Positions 54,901 to 63,551 of a stretch of DNA of 64,000 nt are shown in pieces. Position 1 is the stretch's first letter. Each line of letters starts with the position of its first letter. The position numbers were made by a program, and so were the translations under genes. The stretch lies in NCBI RefSeq assembly GCF_036250755.1, contig NZ_CP109583.1, positions 6,239,501-6,303,500 of the forward strand. Direction: 5' to 3'. This stretch comes from Streptomyces uncialis. Its GTDB lineage: Bacteria; Actinomycetota; Actinomycetes; Streptomycetales; Streptomycetaceae. The notes below the pieces were generated by a model. That model was not told the origin of the DNA. It did not search any database and was given only the letters and a program-made list of their open reading frames with translations.

Positions 54901-55290
54901 GGCCGCCGCGATGGCCGCTTCGGCCTTCGCCGTCGGGACGGTCGCGCGGACATAGCCGAGCTTGTCGTGCGTGCGGGCCACCGAGCCGCCCTGGACGGCG
55001 TCGAGCTGGTCCTTGACCTGCTCGGTCGCGCCGGGCGCGGTGGCGATCATCATCGTGACGTTCTTCGCGCCACTGGCCTTGGCGGCGACGAGGAGGTCCG
55101 CGTCGGCGGAACCGAGCTTCTCGTCGGCCGACTTGACGGCGGCGTCGGCCGGGACAGGCTCGCTGTCCGCGGAGAAGGCCGAGGGCAGGGGGCCGGCGGC
55201 GGAGAGCGCGGCGACCAGGCCCGCGGCCACGGCTATGCGTGCCGCGCGTCTCGCACCGGAGCGGGGTGCCCGCTGGGGGTTGGGGGTCAT
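51967..55290 (-). CDS. Secreted subtilisin-like serine protease (S8), large
   Basis: A 1107-residue secreted protease. The basic N-terminus and hydrophobic signal (RIAVAAGLVAALSAAGPLPS) precede an I9-like propeptide (about 75-145). The S8 triad is Asp212 (GVIDSGVDLGHP), His392 (GDHGTHVAG) and Ser588 (QGTSMASPQAAG), with oxyanion Asn490. The Asp-to-His distance of 180 residues is unusually long: it contains an inserted domain with DLNRDGDTTD and DLNNNQNFTDD, which look like calcium loops. The region after 620 has several beta domains including a PPC-like domain. ATG 55290 is used, with ATG 55296 two codons upstream as an alternative. It likely digests extracellular protein. Confidence 0.93.
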   Translation of the reverse strand: MTPNPQRAPRSGARRAARIAVAAGLVAALSAAGPLPSAFSADSEPVPADAAVKSADEKLGSADADLLVAAKASGAKNVTMMIATAPGATEQVKDQLDAVQGGSVARTHDKLGYVRATVPTAKAEAAIAAAGKLRSVHGIDLRHEIELDDPSPSGGAKGTSGKRSPAPGSYPAPGRDTPAKNPYNPSFETGAVDFVQQNPKADGRGVTIGVIDSGVDLGHPSLQKTTTGERKIVDWVTATDPILDSDGTWRRMTNPVTGPDFTWSNTTWTAPAGSYQISTFRESVTANGDAKGDLNRDGDTTDVWALLYDPAAGTVRVDLNNNQNFTDDSALKPYKDGFQVGYFGTDDPATAIAERVPFVIEIRKDVPTDPYGGDWVGKKADFVNIGIIEGDHGTHVAGIAAANSLFGGKMNGAAPGAKVVSSRACSWSGGCTNIALTEGMIDLVVNRGVDIVNMSIGGLPALNDGNNARAELYTRLIDTYGVQLVIAAGNDGPGVNTIGDPGLASKVVSVGATISKETWAANYGSGVRKSYAMIPFSSRGPREDGGFAPVVSAPGAAINTTQTWTAGGPVAEAGYQLPPGYSMLQGTSMASPQAAGASALLLSAAKQRGIDLTPAKLRTALTSTTKEVRGEQAHAQGTGLLDVVGAWKSIRRGATAHEYSVKAPVDTNIDWALKDPGFGTGLYDREGGLKKGERKTYDVVVTRTSGPDRPVRHELDLENNHENTFRIVGDDEVLLPLNKPVTVKVQARPVSGGVHSAILEVDDERTEGVDHQIMSTVVVSTPIAKPSSVFSASGVSTRNSHQSYFVTVPEGAKSLEVKMSGLAAKSQTRFITLHPYGVQMEDSSTIFCYPNYEHPLNQCRPDVRSYLNPTPGVWEIEVESRRTSPLLDNPFKLDATVLGASFDPATQSLPEAKVGVPAPVSWKVTNNFAKLEGALKGGPLSSAKSQRPSIGEGESQRFEVTVPQGTARLDASIGNTAIASADLDLFLYDAAGNLLADDADANSEEAVSVRNPAAGTYTVEVVGYAVQNGPTAYDYLDLFVAPSLGSITVDETKRFPLGLGSSVQVPAEVVANSSVAADRQLQGDVQLVNERGSVTGVGSVRVDKVVP

Positions 55291-55634
55291 CTGCATCCCT
55301 GTACGTGTAGGAGCGGACGGTTCGGGTCTCCCCGGCCCCGGGTCAACGCGCGTCCACCACACCGTTTCCGGTGCCGCGCCGCCGGACGGACCGTCCGGCC
55401 GCGCGCCGGGCCCGAGCCCGGGACGGTCGTCGTGGTGACCGACCGTGTCCGTCGTTGTTCCGGATTTCGGGGCCGGATGACCGCTCAGCTTTACGTACGA
55501 GGTCGATGTTTGGGGAGAGTTGGCCGGGGCATGTCGTGCCCATGGCGCACTTCCGCCATACGCCATGGGCCGCATGGCGGGCGAAAGCCGCATTTGTCCC
55601 CGCCGTCCGGAGGGCCGCGTCGTAACGTGCGCGC
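55291..55634. other. Divergent intergenic region, S8 protease / Nudix
   Basis: 344 bp with both promoters. The clearest structure is the inverted repeat annotated at 55538-55570. The rest shows no known operator. Confidence 0.5.
55538..55570. promoter_or_regulatory. 10-bp perfect inverted repeat upstream of Nudix gene
   Basis: GCCCATGGCG and CGCCATGGGC are perfect inverted copies 13 bp apart, each itself containing CCATGG. A further GCATGGCGG copy follows at 55572. It is 65 bp before the Nudix start; a regulator site or cruciform is possible. Confidence 0.45.
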
Positions 55635-56147
55635 ATGCGGAACGTACTGAGAGTCGCTGCCTACGCCGTCTGCGTGGACGACGGACAGATCCTCCTCGCC
55701 CGATGGGTCGCCCGCGACGGCGCCCGCCGCTGGACCCTGCCCGGCGGCGGCATGGACCACGGCGAGGACCCGTACGACACCTGTGTCCGCGAGGTCGCCG
55801 AGGAGACCGGCTACCGCGTCGAACCCCACACCCTGCTCGGCGCCGACACCCTGATGCGCCCCCGCGAACCCCGCCCGCTGCGCCGCTCCGCCGAGGTCCA
55901 CGCGCTGCGGCTCGTCTACGAGGCCCGGGTGACCGGCGGTTCGCTGCGCGACGAGAAGGACGGCTCGACCGACCGGGCGGCCTGGCATCCGCTCGCCGAG
56001 GTCCCCGGACTCGTCCGGGTCGATCTCGTGGACCACGGGCTGCGGCTGTGGCGCGAACGCCCACCGGCCGGACGGTTCGGCGTGCCACCGCGCCCGCAGG
56101 ACGAACAGAGCGCGAACCGGTACGACGGTTCACCTGATCGGGGCTGA
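55635..56147 (+). CDS. Nudix hydrolase
   Basis: A 170-residue pyrophosphohydrolase. The Nudix box is complete at residues 38-60 (GGMDHGEDPYDTC then VREVAEETGY: G-x5-E-x7-RE-x2-EE-x-G). It cleaves a nucleoside diphosphate linked to another moiety; substrate not predictable. ATG 55635 gives a compact start at the first beta strand (MRNVLRVAAYAVCVDDGQIL). A disordered tail ends the protein. Confidence 0.92.
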   Translation: MRNVLRVAAYAVCVDDGQILLARWVARDGARRWTLPGGGMDHGEDPYDTCVREVAEETGYRVEPHTLLGADTLMRPREPRPLRRSAEVHALRLVYEARVTGGSLRDEKDGSTDRAAWHPLAEVPGLVRVDLVDHGLRLWRERPPAGRFGVPPRPQDEQSANRYDGSPDRG

Positions 56148-56281
56148 TCACGGGGAAAGAGGCAACCGCTCCCGCCATCCGGGGTGTCCTGCTGGAGGAG
56201 CTCTCGCGCGCCGCGGTCCGCACCACCGGACCGGCGGTCCGTGACGGCCCGACCGTGACGACCGAAGGAGCAGGGGCAGAC

Positions 56282-57644
56282 ATGGCAGCAGGACGCGCGC
56301 GCACCGCGCTCGTGGGGATGGCGGCGGCGGTCGCCGTCACCGCGTTCACCGTCCCGGCCCACGCGGCGGGTCCCGGGGGGACCGTACGTATCCCGTCCGC
56401 CGTGGCCCCGCCGCCCGGCCCGGTCCCCGCGGTCCCGTACGGCATCCTCAGCGATGTCGCCGCGACCCCGCCGCCCCTCGTACCGGACGCCGTACGGGAC
56501 CCGGGTCCCCGCGCCGCCGTACCGCGCGCACTGTTCGGCCCCCTCCGCCCTGTCGCCCCCGTCCGGCCGCTGCGCGACGACCACGGACCGACCGCGCGCG
56601 CCCTGGAGGACCTGGTCCGGGCGGGGGTCCCCGGGGTGACCGCCCAGGTCCGGGACCACGCGGGCGTCTGGCGCTCCGCCGCCGGAACGGGTGACCTGCG
56701 CGCCGGTACCCCGCGCGGCACCGGCGACCACTACCGCGTCGGCAGCATCACCAAGACCTTCGTCGCCGCCGCCCTGCTCCGACTGGAGGCCGACGGACAA
56801 CTCGACCTGGACGACACCGTCGACCGCTGGCTGCCCGGACTCGTCCGGGGCCACGGCCACGACGGCCGCCGGATCACCGTCCGCCAGCTCCTCAACCACA
56901 CCAGCGGTATCCGCAACTACACCGCCGACGAGGACTTCGACCGCGAGTACTTCCGCGCCCCCGGGTTCTACGAGCACCCCATACCACACTGTCGCTCCGG
57001 GGGACCTGGTACGCATCGCCCTGCGGCATCCCGCGGACTTCCCGCCCGGCACCTCCTGGAACTACTCGAACACCAACTACGTCCTCGCCGGGATGGTCAT
57101 CGAGCGGATCACCGGCCGCCCCTACGGCGAGACCGTCCGGGACCGTGTCATCCGCCCGCTCGGACTGAGCTCCACCACCGTCCCGGGCGCCGACCCCCGG
57201 ATGCCGCGTCCCAGCGGCCACGCCTACTCCAAGCTCTCCGCGGACCCGGCGGCCACCCGGGTCCACGACGTCACGCACTTCAGCCCGACCCTCGCCCACG
57301 CGGCCGGCGAGATCATCTCCACCTCGGCCGACCTCACCCGCTTCTACTCGGCGCTGCTGGGCGGCCGGCTGCTTCCGCCGGAGCAGCTCGCCGCGATGAC
57401 GACCACGGTGGAGTCCCCGCGGCACCCGGGGGCGGGGTACGGGCTCGGCATCGTCAGCCGCACGACGAGCTGCGGGGTCCAGCTCTGGGGCCACGGGGGC
57501 GGGATGCCCGGCTCCCTCTCCCAGGCCGTGAGCACACGCGACGGCCGCAGGGTCCTGGCGTACAACCTCAACGGCGACTGGACGGAGGCCGCCGGAACGA
57601 TCGAGGAAGCGGAGTTCTGCGCAGACGGTTCCCCCGTTTCCTGA
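56282..57644 (+). pseudogene. Frameshifted serine hydrolase (class C beta-lactamase / DD-carboxypeptidase family)
   Basis: The 5' part (56282 to about 56980) codes for a signal peptide (MAAGRARTALVGMAAAVAVT) and the N-terminal half, with the catalytic SITKTF (SxxK). The 3' part, in the next frame (about 56980-57644), carries YSNTNY (YxN) and the HGGG motif, and ends normally. The frames join at CCCC (56977-56980): removing one C restores EHPYHTVAPGDLVRIALRHP. All catalytic motifs survive, so it is a very recent mutation or a sequencing error. An intact protein would be about 453 residues, secreted, acting on peptidoglycan or D-amino-acid peptides. AAGGAG precedes the ATG. Confidence 0.88.
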
Positions 57645-57647
57645 GCC

Positions 57648-58330
57648 ACCCGCCTCGCTCGCGCCCCCGAGGTCTGTCCGGGTGGGCGCACTCGTCCCCG
57701 TACCGTCGTTCGTGGGGTGCGCAGTTCCCCGCGCCCCTGAGGTGCTGCCCCATTGCGGTCGCTCTTCGGGCGCGGGTCGGTCCTCGTTTTCGCGCAGTTC
57801 CCCGCGCCCCTTTGGGGGCGCCCTCCTGGGGCTGTTCTCCGTCTGCGGGGGCGGGGTTGGACCATCCTCTTCGCGCAGTCGCATGGCTGCGGGAGGGGGT
57901 GGGCGGGAATCTCTGCTCGCAGACTCCGATGCTCTTCAGTAGGACCACATGTACGTCGTACCGAGCGTGTCGGATCGAGGACGGAGAATCCCGACCGGCC
58001 CCGACCCGAAGAACCGACAGGGGGCGCCCCAAAGGGGCGCGGGGAACTGCGCACCCGACGAGCGACGGCACAGGAACGGAGTACGCCCAGCCGGACAGAC
58101 CTGGGAAGCGCAAGCGAAGGCGACCCGCGGGGAACTGCGCAAAACCACCGAACGACGGCACAGGAACGAAGTACGCCCAGCCGGACAGACCTGGGAAGCG
58201 CAAGCGAAGGCGACCCGCGGGGAACTGCGCGAAACCCACGAGCGACGGCACAGGAACGAAGTACGCCCAGCCGGACAGACCTACGAAGCCGAGCGACAGC
58301 ACAGGAACGATGTGCGCCCCGCACAAGAAA
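57648..58330. repeat. Dispersed-repeat cluster VI
   Basis: Left part has two GCGCAGTTCCCCGCGCCCC units, then the bipartite block in reverse orientation and GGGGCGCGGGGAACTGCGC. The right part is a tandem repeat with a period of about 88 bp (CGGACAGACCTGGGAAGCGC, AAGCGAAGGCGACCCGCGGG) present two to three times from about 58045 to 58300. Non-coding. Confidence 0.87.
57885..58018 (-). repeat. Bipartite repeat block, copy 5
   Basis: Inverted orientation: GGGCGGGAATCTCTGCTCGC and AGACTCCGATGCTCTTCAGT, a variable middle, then ACCGAGCGTGTCGGATCGAG and ACGGAGAATCCCGACCGGCC. Both pairing arms are intact; one arm-adjacent base differs (TGCTCGC as in copy 1). Confidence 0.75.
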
Positions 58331-58353
58331 CCCAGGGGCGCCGGCCAAGGCAC

Positions 58354-59508
58354 TCAACGGGGGAGAACCGCGACGTAAGCCGCAGGTTCCCGGTCCCCCG
58401 CCGCGGTCAGAGCGGCCCGCACCACCGTGGCCTGCTGCTCCAACCCGTCCCGCAACTTGCGGGGCGTCACATGCACCACCGTGATCCCGAGCCGCTCCAG
58501 GTGGTCCCGCCGCCGCGCGTACTCGGCCCACTCCGCCTGCTCCGCCGCCCCGTCCTGACGCCCCCCGGGCCGCGGCGCCCGGGTGTCCAGCTCCACGGCG
58601 ACCGCGTGCTCCGGCCAGAACGCGTCGACCGCGCCCAGATACGGACCGTCCGGAATCCGCAGATCCACGTTCCACACCGGCTCGGGCAGCCCGTACTCCG
58701 CCACCATCCGGTACAGCCGGTCCTCCGCCACCGACCGCCCCTCCGCGAGGAGCGCGTCCACCGCGTCCACCACGTACGGACGCGACAGCAACCGCGCCTG
58801 GGTCAGCTCCCGCACCAGGGAGGCCGGTTCGCAGTGCCCGTCCCGGACGGCCTCGGTGAGCAGGGTCCGGACCGTGCCCCCGTCGGTGAGCTGCGCGACG
58901 GCGTCGGCGACCGCCCGGGCCACGGGTGCCAAGGGAACCCCGTCCACCATCCGTGCCGTCGGGAGCGCCGCCGTCCGCACCAGCCGCACCGACGGCGTCG
59001 ACCGCAGCCTGCGGGTCCGGGGCACCAGCACGTCGAACCGGTCGAGCGCCGGCAGCGCGGCCACGCCACGGAACCCGTACAGCGCGAGAGCCGCCGCGCC
59101 GGTCACCAACGCGTCCCGGTACGGCGCCGGTTCCCCGTACGGCGGCGCGTCCCCGCCGCGCTCCCCGCGCTCGGACTGCTCCGGCGGCTCCTGCGCGGCG
59201 GGCTGGACGGGGACCCCGCCCCGGGCCACCGGCACGGGCACCCCGCTCCGGGCCACCGGACGGCCCGCGTACAGCAGGGCCGCGTGCAGCCGCTCCTCGC
59301 TGGTGGGCGGACCCTGGTGCAGCAGGTACACACCGGGGAGGTACTGCTGCCAGACCCCGCCCGGACGGCACCGCGCGTTGGTCTCCGCGGCGCTCACCCC
59401 GCGCACCCGCAACTGCGCGGCGCTCAGGACGCGGAGCCGGACATCACCGGCACCGCGGAGGTGGGGGAGCTGAGGGGCGCGGGGCGAGAGCGGGGCGTTG
59501 TGGTTCAT
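58354..59508 (-). CDS. AbiEi-like / DUF559-type protein
   Basis: A 384-residue cytoplasmic protein. The N-terminal part resembles the AbiEi antitoxin-like family (short helical segment, GVYLLHQGPPTSEERLHAAL, VTGAAALALYGF). The C-terminal about 120 residues resemble DUF559/Vsr-like nucleases: RLYRMVAEYGLPEPVWNVDL, VDAFWPEHAVAVELDTRA and YARRRDHLERLGITVVHVTP. The Asp...Glu-x-Asp pattern fits a PD-(D/E)xK-like fold, though the last Lys is not obvious. No AbiEii toxin gene is adjacent. ATG 59508 is preferred to a start 27 bp upstream. Common in actinobacteria, function uncertain. Confidence 0.72.
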   Translation of the reverse strand: MNHNAPLSPRAPQLPHLRGAGDVRLRVLSAAQLRVRGVSAAETNARCRPGGVWQQYLPGVYLLHQGPPTSEERLHAALLYAGRPVARSGVPVPVARGGVPVQPAAQEPPEQSERGERGGDAPPYGEPAPYRDALVTGAAALALYGFRGVAALPALDRFDVLVPRTRRLRSTPSVRLVRTAALPTARMVDGVPLAPVARAVADAVAQLTDGGTVRTLLTEAVRDGHCEPASLVRELTQARLLSRPYVVDAVDALLAEGRSVAEDRLYRMVAEYGLPEPVWNVDLRIPDGPYLGAVDAFWPEHAVAVELDTRAPRPGGRQDGAAEQAEWAEYARRRDHLERLGITVVHVTPRKLRDGLEQQATVVRAALTAAGDREPAAYVAVLPR

Positions 59509-59941
59509 GGCCGCAATCTCCCCACCATCGACCACCCCTTGAACCCCTGTTACGTATCTGTCGGCATTTCAGGACAAGACCACCCTCGGGCCCGTCCGAT
59601 CCCCGCCGAAACCCCCGCCCCCCCGAAAGCCTGACACCCGGACCGCCGGGTCCCGGCGCGAACACCCCCGCGCACGCCCGGCGGCGGGCCGGTGGGCGGC
59701 GGTGGACAGGGTCCCGGCGCGGAGTCCCCGGCCGCCGTGCGATCCCCCGGGCGACCCGCACCCGAAAGGCGGGCGCACGGGGGCACCCGCCCCGGGCGCG
59801 GGACGGCCCCCCGAACAACCACCCGCCGCCCGCGACCACCCGGGGGCCACCCGTGACCGACCCGGGGACGGGGAAGACCGGCACCCGGTGAACGGGCGAC
59901 CCCCGTCACAGAGCTGCGCCCGCACCCCCGAGGTCACAAGG
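59509..59941. other. Intergenic region, AbiEi-like gene / pepN copy 2
   Basis: 433 bp before the AbiEi-like start and after the pepN stop. It holds the AbiEi-like promoter. GGTCCCGGCGCG occurs twice (59648 and 59710 area) and AGGTCACAAGGTCACAGAC is a short direct repeat near the pepN stop. No gene is recognised; open frames are shadows. Confidence 0.5.
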
Positions 59942-62530
59942 TCACAGACCCGCGCCCACACCCCCCGCGTCGCACACCTGCGCCCGCAGTGCCCGCGCGA
60001 GGTCGTCCCGCGCCTCCAGCACGAGCCGCCGCAGCGCGGGAGCCGCGTCGGCCCGCTCGGAGAGCCACGCGTCGGCCGCGTCCAGCGTCGCCTTGTCCCC
60101 CTGCACACCCGGGAACAGGCCCCGCACCACGTCCATACCGATCTGGATGGACCGCTCGGCCCACACCCGCTCGATCGCGGCGAAGTACTTCGGCGTGTAC
60201 GGCGCGATCAGCTCCCGCTGCGACGGGCGGGCGAACCCGGCGATGGTCGCCTCGACCAGCGCGTTGGACAGCGTGTCGGACTCCACCACGTCGGCCCAGG
60301 CACGTGCCTTGACCTCCGCGAGGGGTCGCGCGGCCAGACACCGCACCTGGTGGCGCCGCCCGGACGCCGTGTCGTCCCGGGCCAGTTCCGCCGCGATCGC
60401 GTCCTCACCGACCGCCCCGTACGTGGCCAGCGGCTCCAGGAACGCCCAGCGCAGTTCCTGGTCGACGTCGAGGCCGTCGATGCGCGCGGTGCCGTCCAGG
60501 AGTCCCGCCAGCAGCCCGAGTTCGGTGTCGGCGCAGGCCGTCGCGGCGAGGAAACGCGCCCAGACGAGCTGGTGCTGACTGCCCGGCTCGGCGATACGCA
60601 GCTCCCGCACGGCCCCCTGCGCCAGCGCGGCGCCGCCCTCCGCACGCCACTCGGGCGCCGCGTAGTGGGTGACCGCCGAGCGCACCCAGGTGTGCAGCAT
60701 CTGGAGCACCCCGATGTCGGTCTCCCGCCCGGCGAACCGCAGCACCAGGTCGACGAAGTCGCGGGTGGGCATCAGCGCGTCCCGGGTGAGGTTCCACAGG
60801 GCGGACCACACGAGCGCCCGCGCCAGCGGGTCGGTCAGGTCACCGAGCCGCTCCCGCAGGGTCTCCAGGGAGTTCTCGTCGAAACGGATCTTGCAGTACG
60901 TGAGGTCGTCGTCGTTGACCAGCACCAGCTCCGGGGCGCGCTCGCCGACCAGCTCCGGAACCAGGGTCCGGGGCCCGTCGACGTCGACCTCGGCGCGCGC
61001 GTAGCGCACCAGCTCCCCGCTCACGTCCTCGCGCGCGTACAGCCCCACCGCGATCCGGTGCGGACGCAGCTGCGGATACGCCTCCGGGGCCTCCTGGAGC
61101 ACCGCCAGCTCACTGATCCGCCCCTCGGCGGTCAGCAGCACCTGCGGGGTCAGCGCGTTCAGCCCGGCGGTCTGGAGCCAGGCGCGCGACCAGGCGGTCA
61201 TGTCCCGGCCGGAGGTCTCCTCCAGCACGGTCAGCAGATCGCTCAGCTCGGTGTTGCCGTACGCGTGCCGCTTGAAGTAGCGGCGGGCGCCCTCCAGGAA
61301 AGCGTCCTGACCGACGTACGCCACGAGCTGCTTGAGGACGGAGGCGCCCTTGGCGTACGTGATCCCGTCGAAGTTCAGCTTGGCGGCCTCCAGATCACGG
61401 ATGTCGGCCGTGATCGGATGGGTGGACGGCAGCTGGTCCGCGCGGTACGCCCAGGCCTTGCGGTTGTTGGCGAAGGTGATCCAGCCGTCGGTGAACCGGG
61501 TGGCCCCGACCATCGAGAACGCGCCCATGAAGTCGGCGAACGACTCCTTCAGCCACAGGTCGTCCCACCACCGCATGGTCACCAGGTCGCCGAACCACAT
61601 GTGCGCCATCTCGTGCAGGATGACGTTCGCCCGCGCCTCGTACGCCGCCCGGGTCACCTTGCCCCGGAAGATGTACTCCTCCCGGAAGGTCACACAGCCC
61701 GGGTTCTCCATCGCGCCGAGGTTGTACTCGGGGACGAACGCCTGGTCGTACTTGCCGAACGGGTACGGGTAGTCGAAGTGGTCGTGGAAGAAGTCCAGGC
61801 CCTGCTTCGTCACCAGGAACACGTCGTCCGCGTCGAAGTGCCTGGCGAGGCCCTTGCGGCACAGCGCGCCCAGCGGGATCTCCAGCGTCGTCCCGTCCGC
61901 GAACGTCCGGCTGTAGCTGTCCGTCACGTAGTGGTAAGGCCCGGCCACGACGGCCGTGATGTACGTGGAGATCGGCTTGGTCTCCGCGAACCGCCAGACC
62001 CCGTCCACCTGCTCCCCGGCGCCGTTGCCCCACACCGTCCAGCCCTCCGGGGCCCGTACCTCGAAGCGGAACGGGGCCTTCAGGTCGGGCTGCTCGAAGG
62101 TGGTGAACACCCGGCGCGCGTCGGCGGGCTCGTACTGCGTGTACAGATAGACCTCGCCGTCCTCCGGGTCGACGAAGCGGTGCATGCCCTCACCGGTGCG
62201 GCTGTACGCGCAACGCGCGTCAACCACCAGTTCGTTCTCCTCGGCGAGATCCTCCAGCGCGATCCGCGAACCGTCGAAGACGGCGCCCGGGTCGAGGTCC
62301 TTGCCGTTGAGGGACACCGACGTGACCTGGGGCGCGACGAGGTCCGCGAAGCTCGTGGCCCCGGGCTCGGCGCAGCGGAACCGGATCGTGGTCACGGACC
62401 GGAACGTGCGCGGCTCGTCCTCCACGTCCCCGATCGCGGAGCGCAGGTCGAGGGCGACCTCGTAACCGTCGACGGACAGCAGCGCGGCCCGCTCCTGGGC
62501 CTCGTCACGGGACAGATTCTCACCGGGCAC
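59942..62530 (-). CDS. pepN: Aminopeptidase N (M1 family), copy 2
   Basis: An 862-residue paralogue of the aminopeptidase at 45235-47802. GAMEN is at 272-276 and the zinc site is H306-E307-M-A-H310 with Glu329 (WLKESFA). The two proteins align over the whole length, differing mostly in surface loops and the C-terminal domain. No signal peptide. GTG 62530 is preferred, with AAGGGAG upstream; the ATG at 62578 would add 16 residues. The shared motifs predict the same chemistry; specificity could differ. Confidence 0.95.
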   Translation of the reverse strand: MPGENLSRDEAQERAALLSVDGYEVALDLRSAIGDVEDEPRTFRSVTTIRFRCAEPGATSFADLVAPQVTSVSLNGKDLDPGAVFDGSRIALEDLAEENELVVDARCAYSRTGEGMHRFVDPEDGEVYLYTQYEPADARRVFTTFEQPDLKAPFRFEVRAPEGWTVWGNGAGEQVDGVWRFAETKPISTYITAVVAGPYHYVTDSYSRTFADGTTLEIPLGALCRKGLARHFDADDVFLVTKQGLDFFHDHFDYPYPFGKYDQAFVPEYNLGAMENPGCVTFREEYIFRGKVTRAAYEARANVILHEMAHMWFGDLVTMRWWDDLWLKESFADFMGAFSMVGATRFTDGWITFANNRKAWAYRADQLPSTHPITADIRDLEAAKLNFDGITYAKGASVLKQLVAYVGQDAFLEGARRYFKRHAYGNTELSDLLTVLEETSGRDMTAWSRAWLQTAGLNALTPQVLLTAEGRISELAVLQEAPEAYPQLRPHRIAVGLYAREDVSGELVRYARAEVDVDGPRTLVPELVGERAPELVLVNDDDLTYCKIRFDENSLETLRERLGDLTDPLARALVWSALWNLTRDALMPTRDFVDLVLRFAGRETDIGVLQMLHTWVRSAVTHYAAPEWRAEGGAALAQGAVRELRIAEPGSQHQLVWARFLAATACADTELGLLAGLLDGTARIDGLDVDQELRWAFLEPLATYGAVGEDAIAAELARDDTASGRRHQVRCLAARPLAEVKARAWADVVESDTLSNALVEATIAGFARPSQRELIAPYTPKYFAAIERVWAERSIQIGMDVVRGLFPGVQGDKATLDAADAWLSERADAAPALRRLVLEARDDLARALRAQVCDAGGVGAGL

Positions 62531-62763
62531 GGGCGGCACTCCCTTGTGGCTCGCTTGGTCTGAGTACGTGCTGGTCACTCGCTGGTCCCGGTACGCGCTG
62601 GTCCCGGCACCCGGTGGTCGATCCTGCCATGGGCGCCCGTGCCCGGAGGGGGCGCCCCACCAGGGTCCGCCGACCGGGAATGCCCTGGGTGACCTGTGGT
62701 GTTCTTCACAGATGAGTGCAGTCCCTACCCACGTGTGCGCGCCTCCGGGCGCTGAGGAGAGAC

Positions 62764-63402
62764 ATGGCTGAGACGTCGCAGAAGACTCCCGTCGACTTCT
62801 GGTTCGATCCCATATGCCCCTGGGCCTGGATGACCTCCCGCTGGATGCTGGAGGTCGAGAAGGTGCGGGATGTCGAGGTCCGCTGGCATGTGATGAGCCT
62901 CTCCGTGCTCAACGAGGACAAGCTCGACGAGCTCCCCGAGCAGTACCGCGAGGGAATCCGGCAGGCGTGGGGCCCGGTGCGTGTCGTGATCGCCGCCCAG
63001 CAGAAGCACGGCGACGAGGTCGTCGGCCGCTTGTACACCGCGCTGGGCACCCGTTTCCACAACCGGGGCGAGGGCCCGAACCGTGAGGCGGTCCTCGGCG
63101 CGCTGGCCGACGCCGGGCTGCCGGAGTCGCTCGCCGACTACGCGGAGTCCGACGAGTTCGACGCGGAGCTGCGCGCCTCCCACAAGGAGGGCATCGACCT
63201 GGTCGGCCAGGAGGTGGGCACCCCTGTCATCGCCGTCCCCGGCGCGGACGGTGAGCAGGTCGCCTTCTTCGGTCCCGTGGTCACCCCGTCGCCCAAGGGC
63301 GAGGACGCCGCGAAGCTGTGGGACGGGACCTTGCTGGTCGCGTCCATTCCCGGCTTCTACGAGATCAAGCGGACCCGCACCCAGGGCCCGGTCTTCGACT
63401 GA
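62764..63402 (+). CDS. DsbA-like oxidoreductase, Rv2466c-type, with CPWA active site
   Basis: A 212-residue DsbA-fold protein similar to the mycothiol-dependent reductase Rv2466c: VDFWFDPICPWAWMTSRWML at the start, then an alpha-helical insert and the cis-Pro loop VGTPVIAV. The active site is C18-P-W-A21. Only the nucleophilic Cys is present; the resolving Cys of a CPWC site is Ala, implying a monothiol mechanism with mycothiol or a non-redox role. GAGGAGAGAC precedes ATG 62764. It is divergent from pepN copy 2. Confidence 0.88.
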   Translation: MAETSQKTPVDFWFDPICPWAWMTSRWMLEVEKVRDVEVRWHVMSLSVLNEDKLDELPEQYREGIRQAWGPVRVVIAAQQKHGDEVVGRLYTALGTRFHNRGEGPNREAVLGALADAGLPESLADYAESDEFDAELRASHKEGIDLVGQEVGTPVIAVPGADGEQVAFFGPVVTPSPKGEDAAKLWDGTLLVASIPGFYEIKRTRTQGPVFD

Positions 63403-63409
63403 CACCTCT

Positions 63410-63451
63410 GAGGCGGCGGGCCCCGCACCCCGGTCCGGGGCCCGCCGCCTC
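63410..63451. terminator. Terminator after the DsbA-like gene
   Basis: GAGGCGGCGGGCCCC and GGGGCCCGCCGCCTC pair perfectly over 15 bp around a 12-base loop. It starts 7 bp after the stop codon, and the convergent DUF4240 gene ends 100 bp on. Confidence 0.85.
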
Positions 63452-63551
63452 CCCTCGGCGCCGTACCTCGAACCGGCGCCGCACCCCGTGGCTCACGCGG
63501 CGGCACCGCACTCCGTACCGACGCCCCCCGCCGGTCACCGCCCCGCTCCCG

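Noticed and set aside
52729..55650. A 973-codon plus-strand open frame
   Set aside because: Antisense to the S8 protease; composition is Arg/Gly/Val shadow without motifs.
59702..62563. A 953-codon plus-strand open frame
   Set aside because: Antisense to pepN copy 2, which has intact catalytic motifs.
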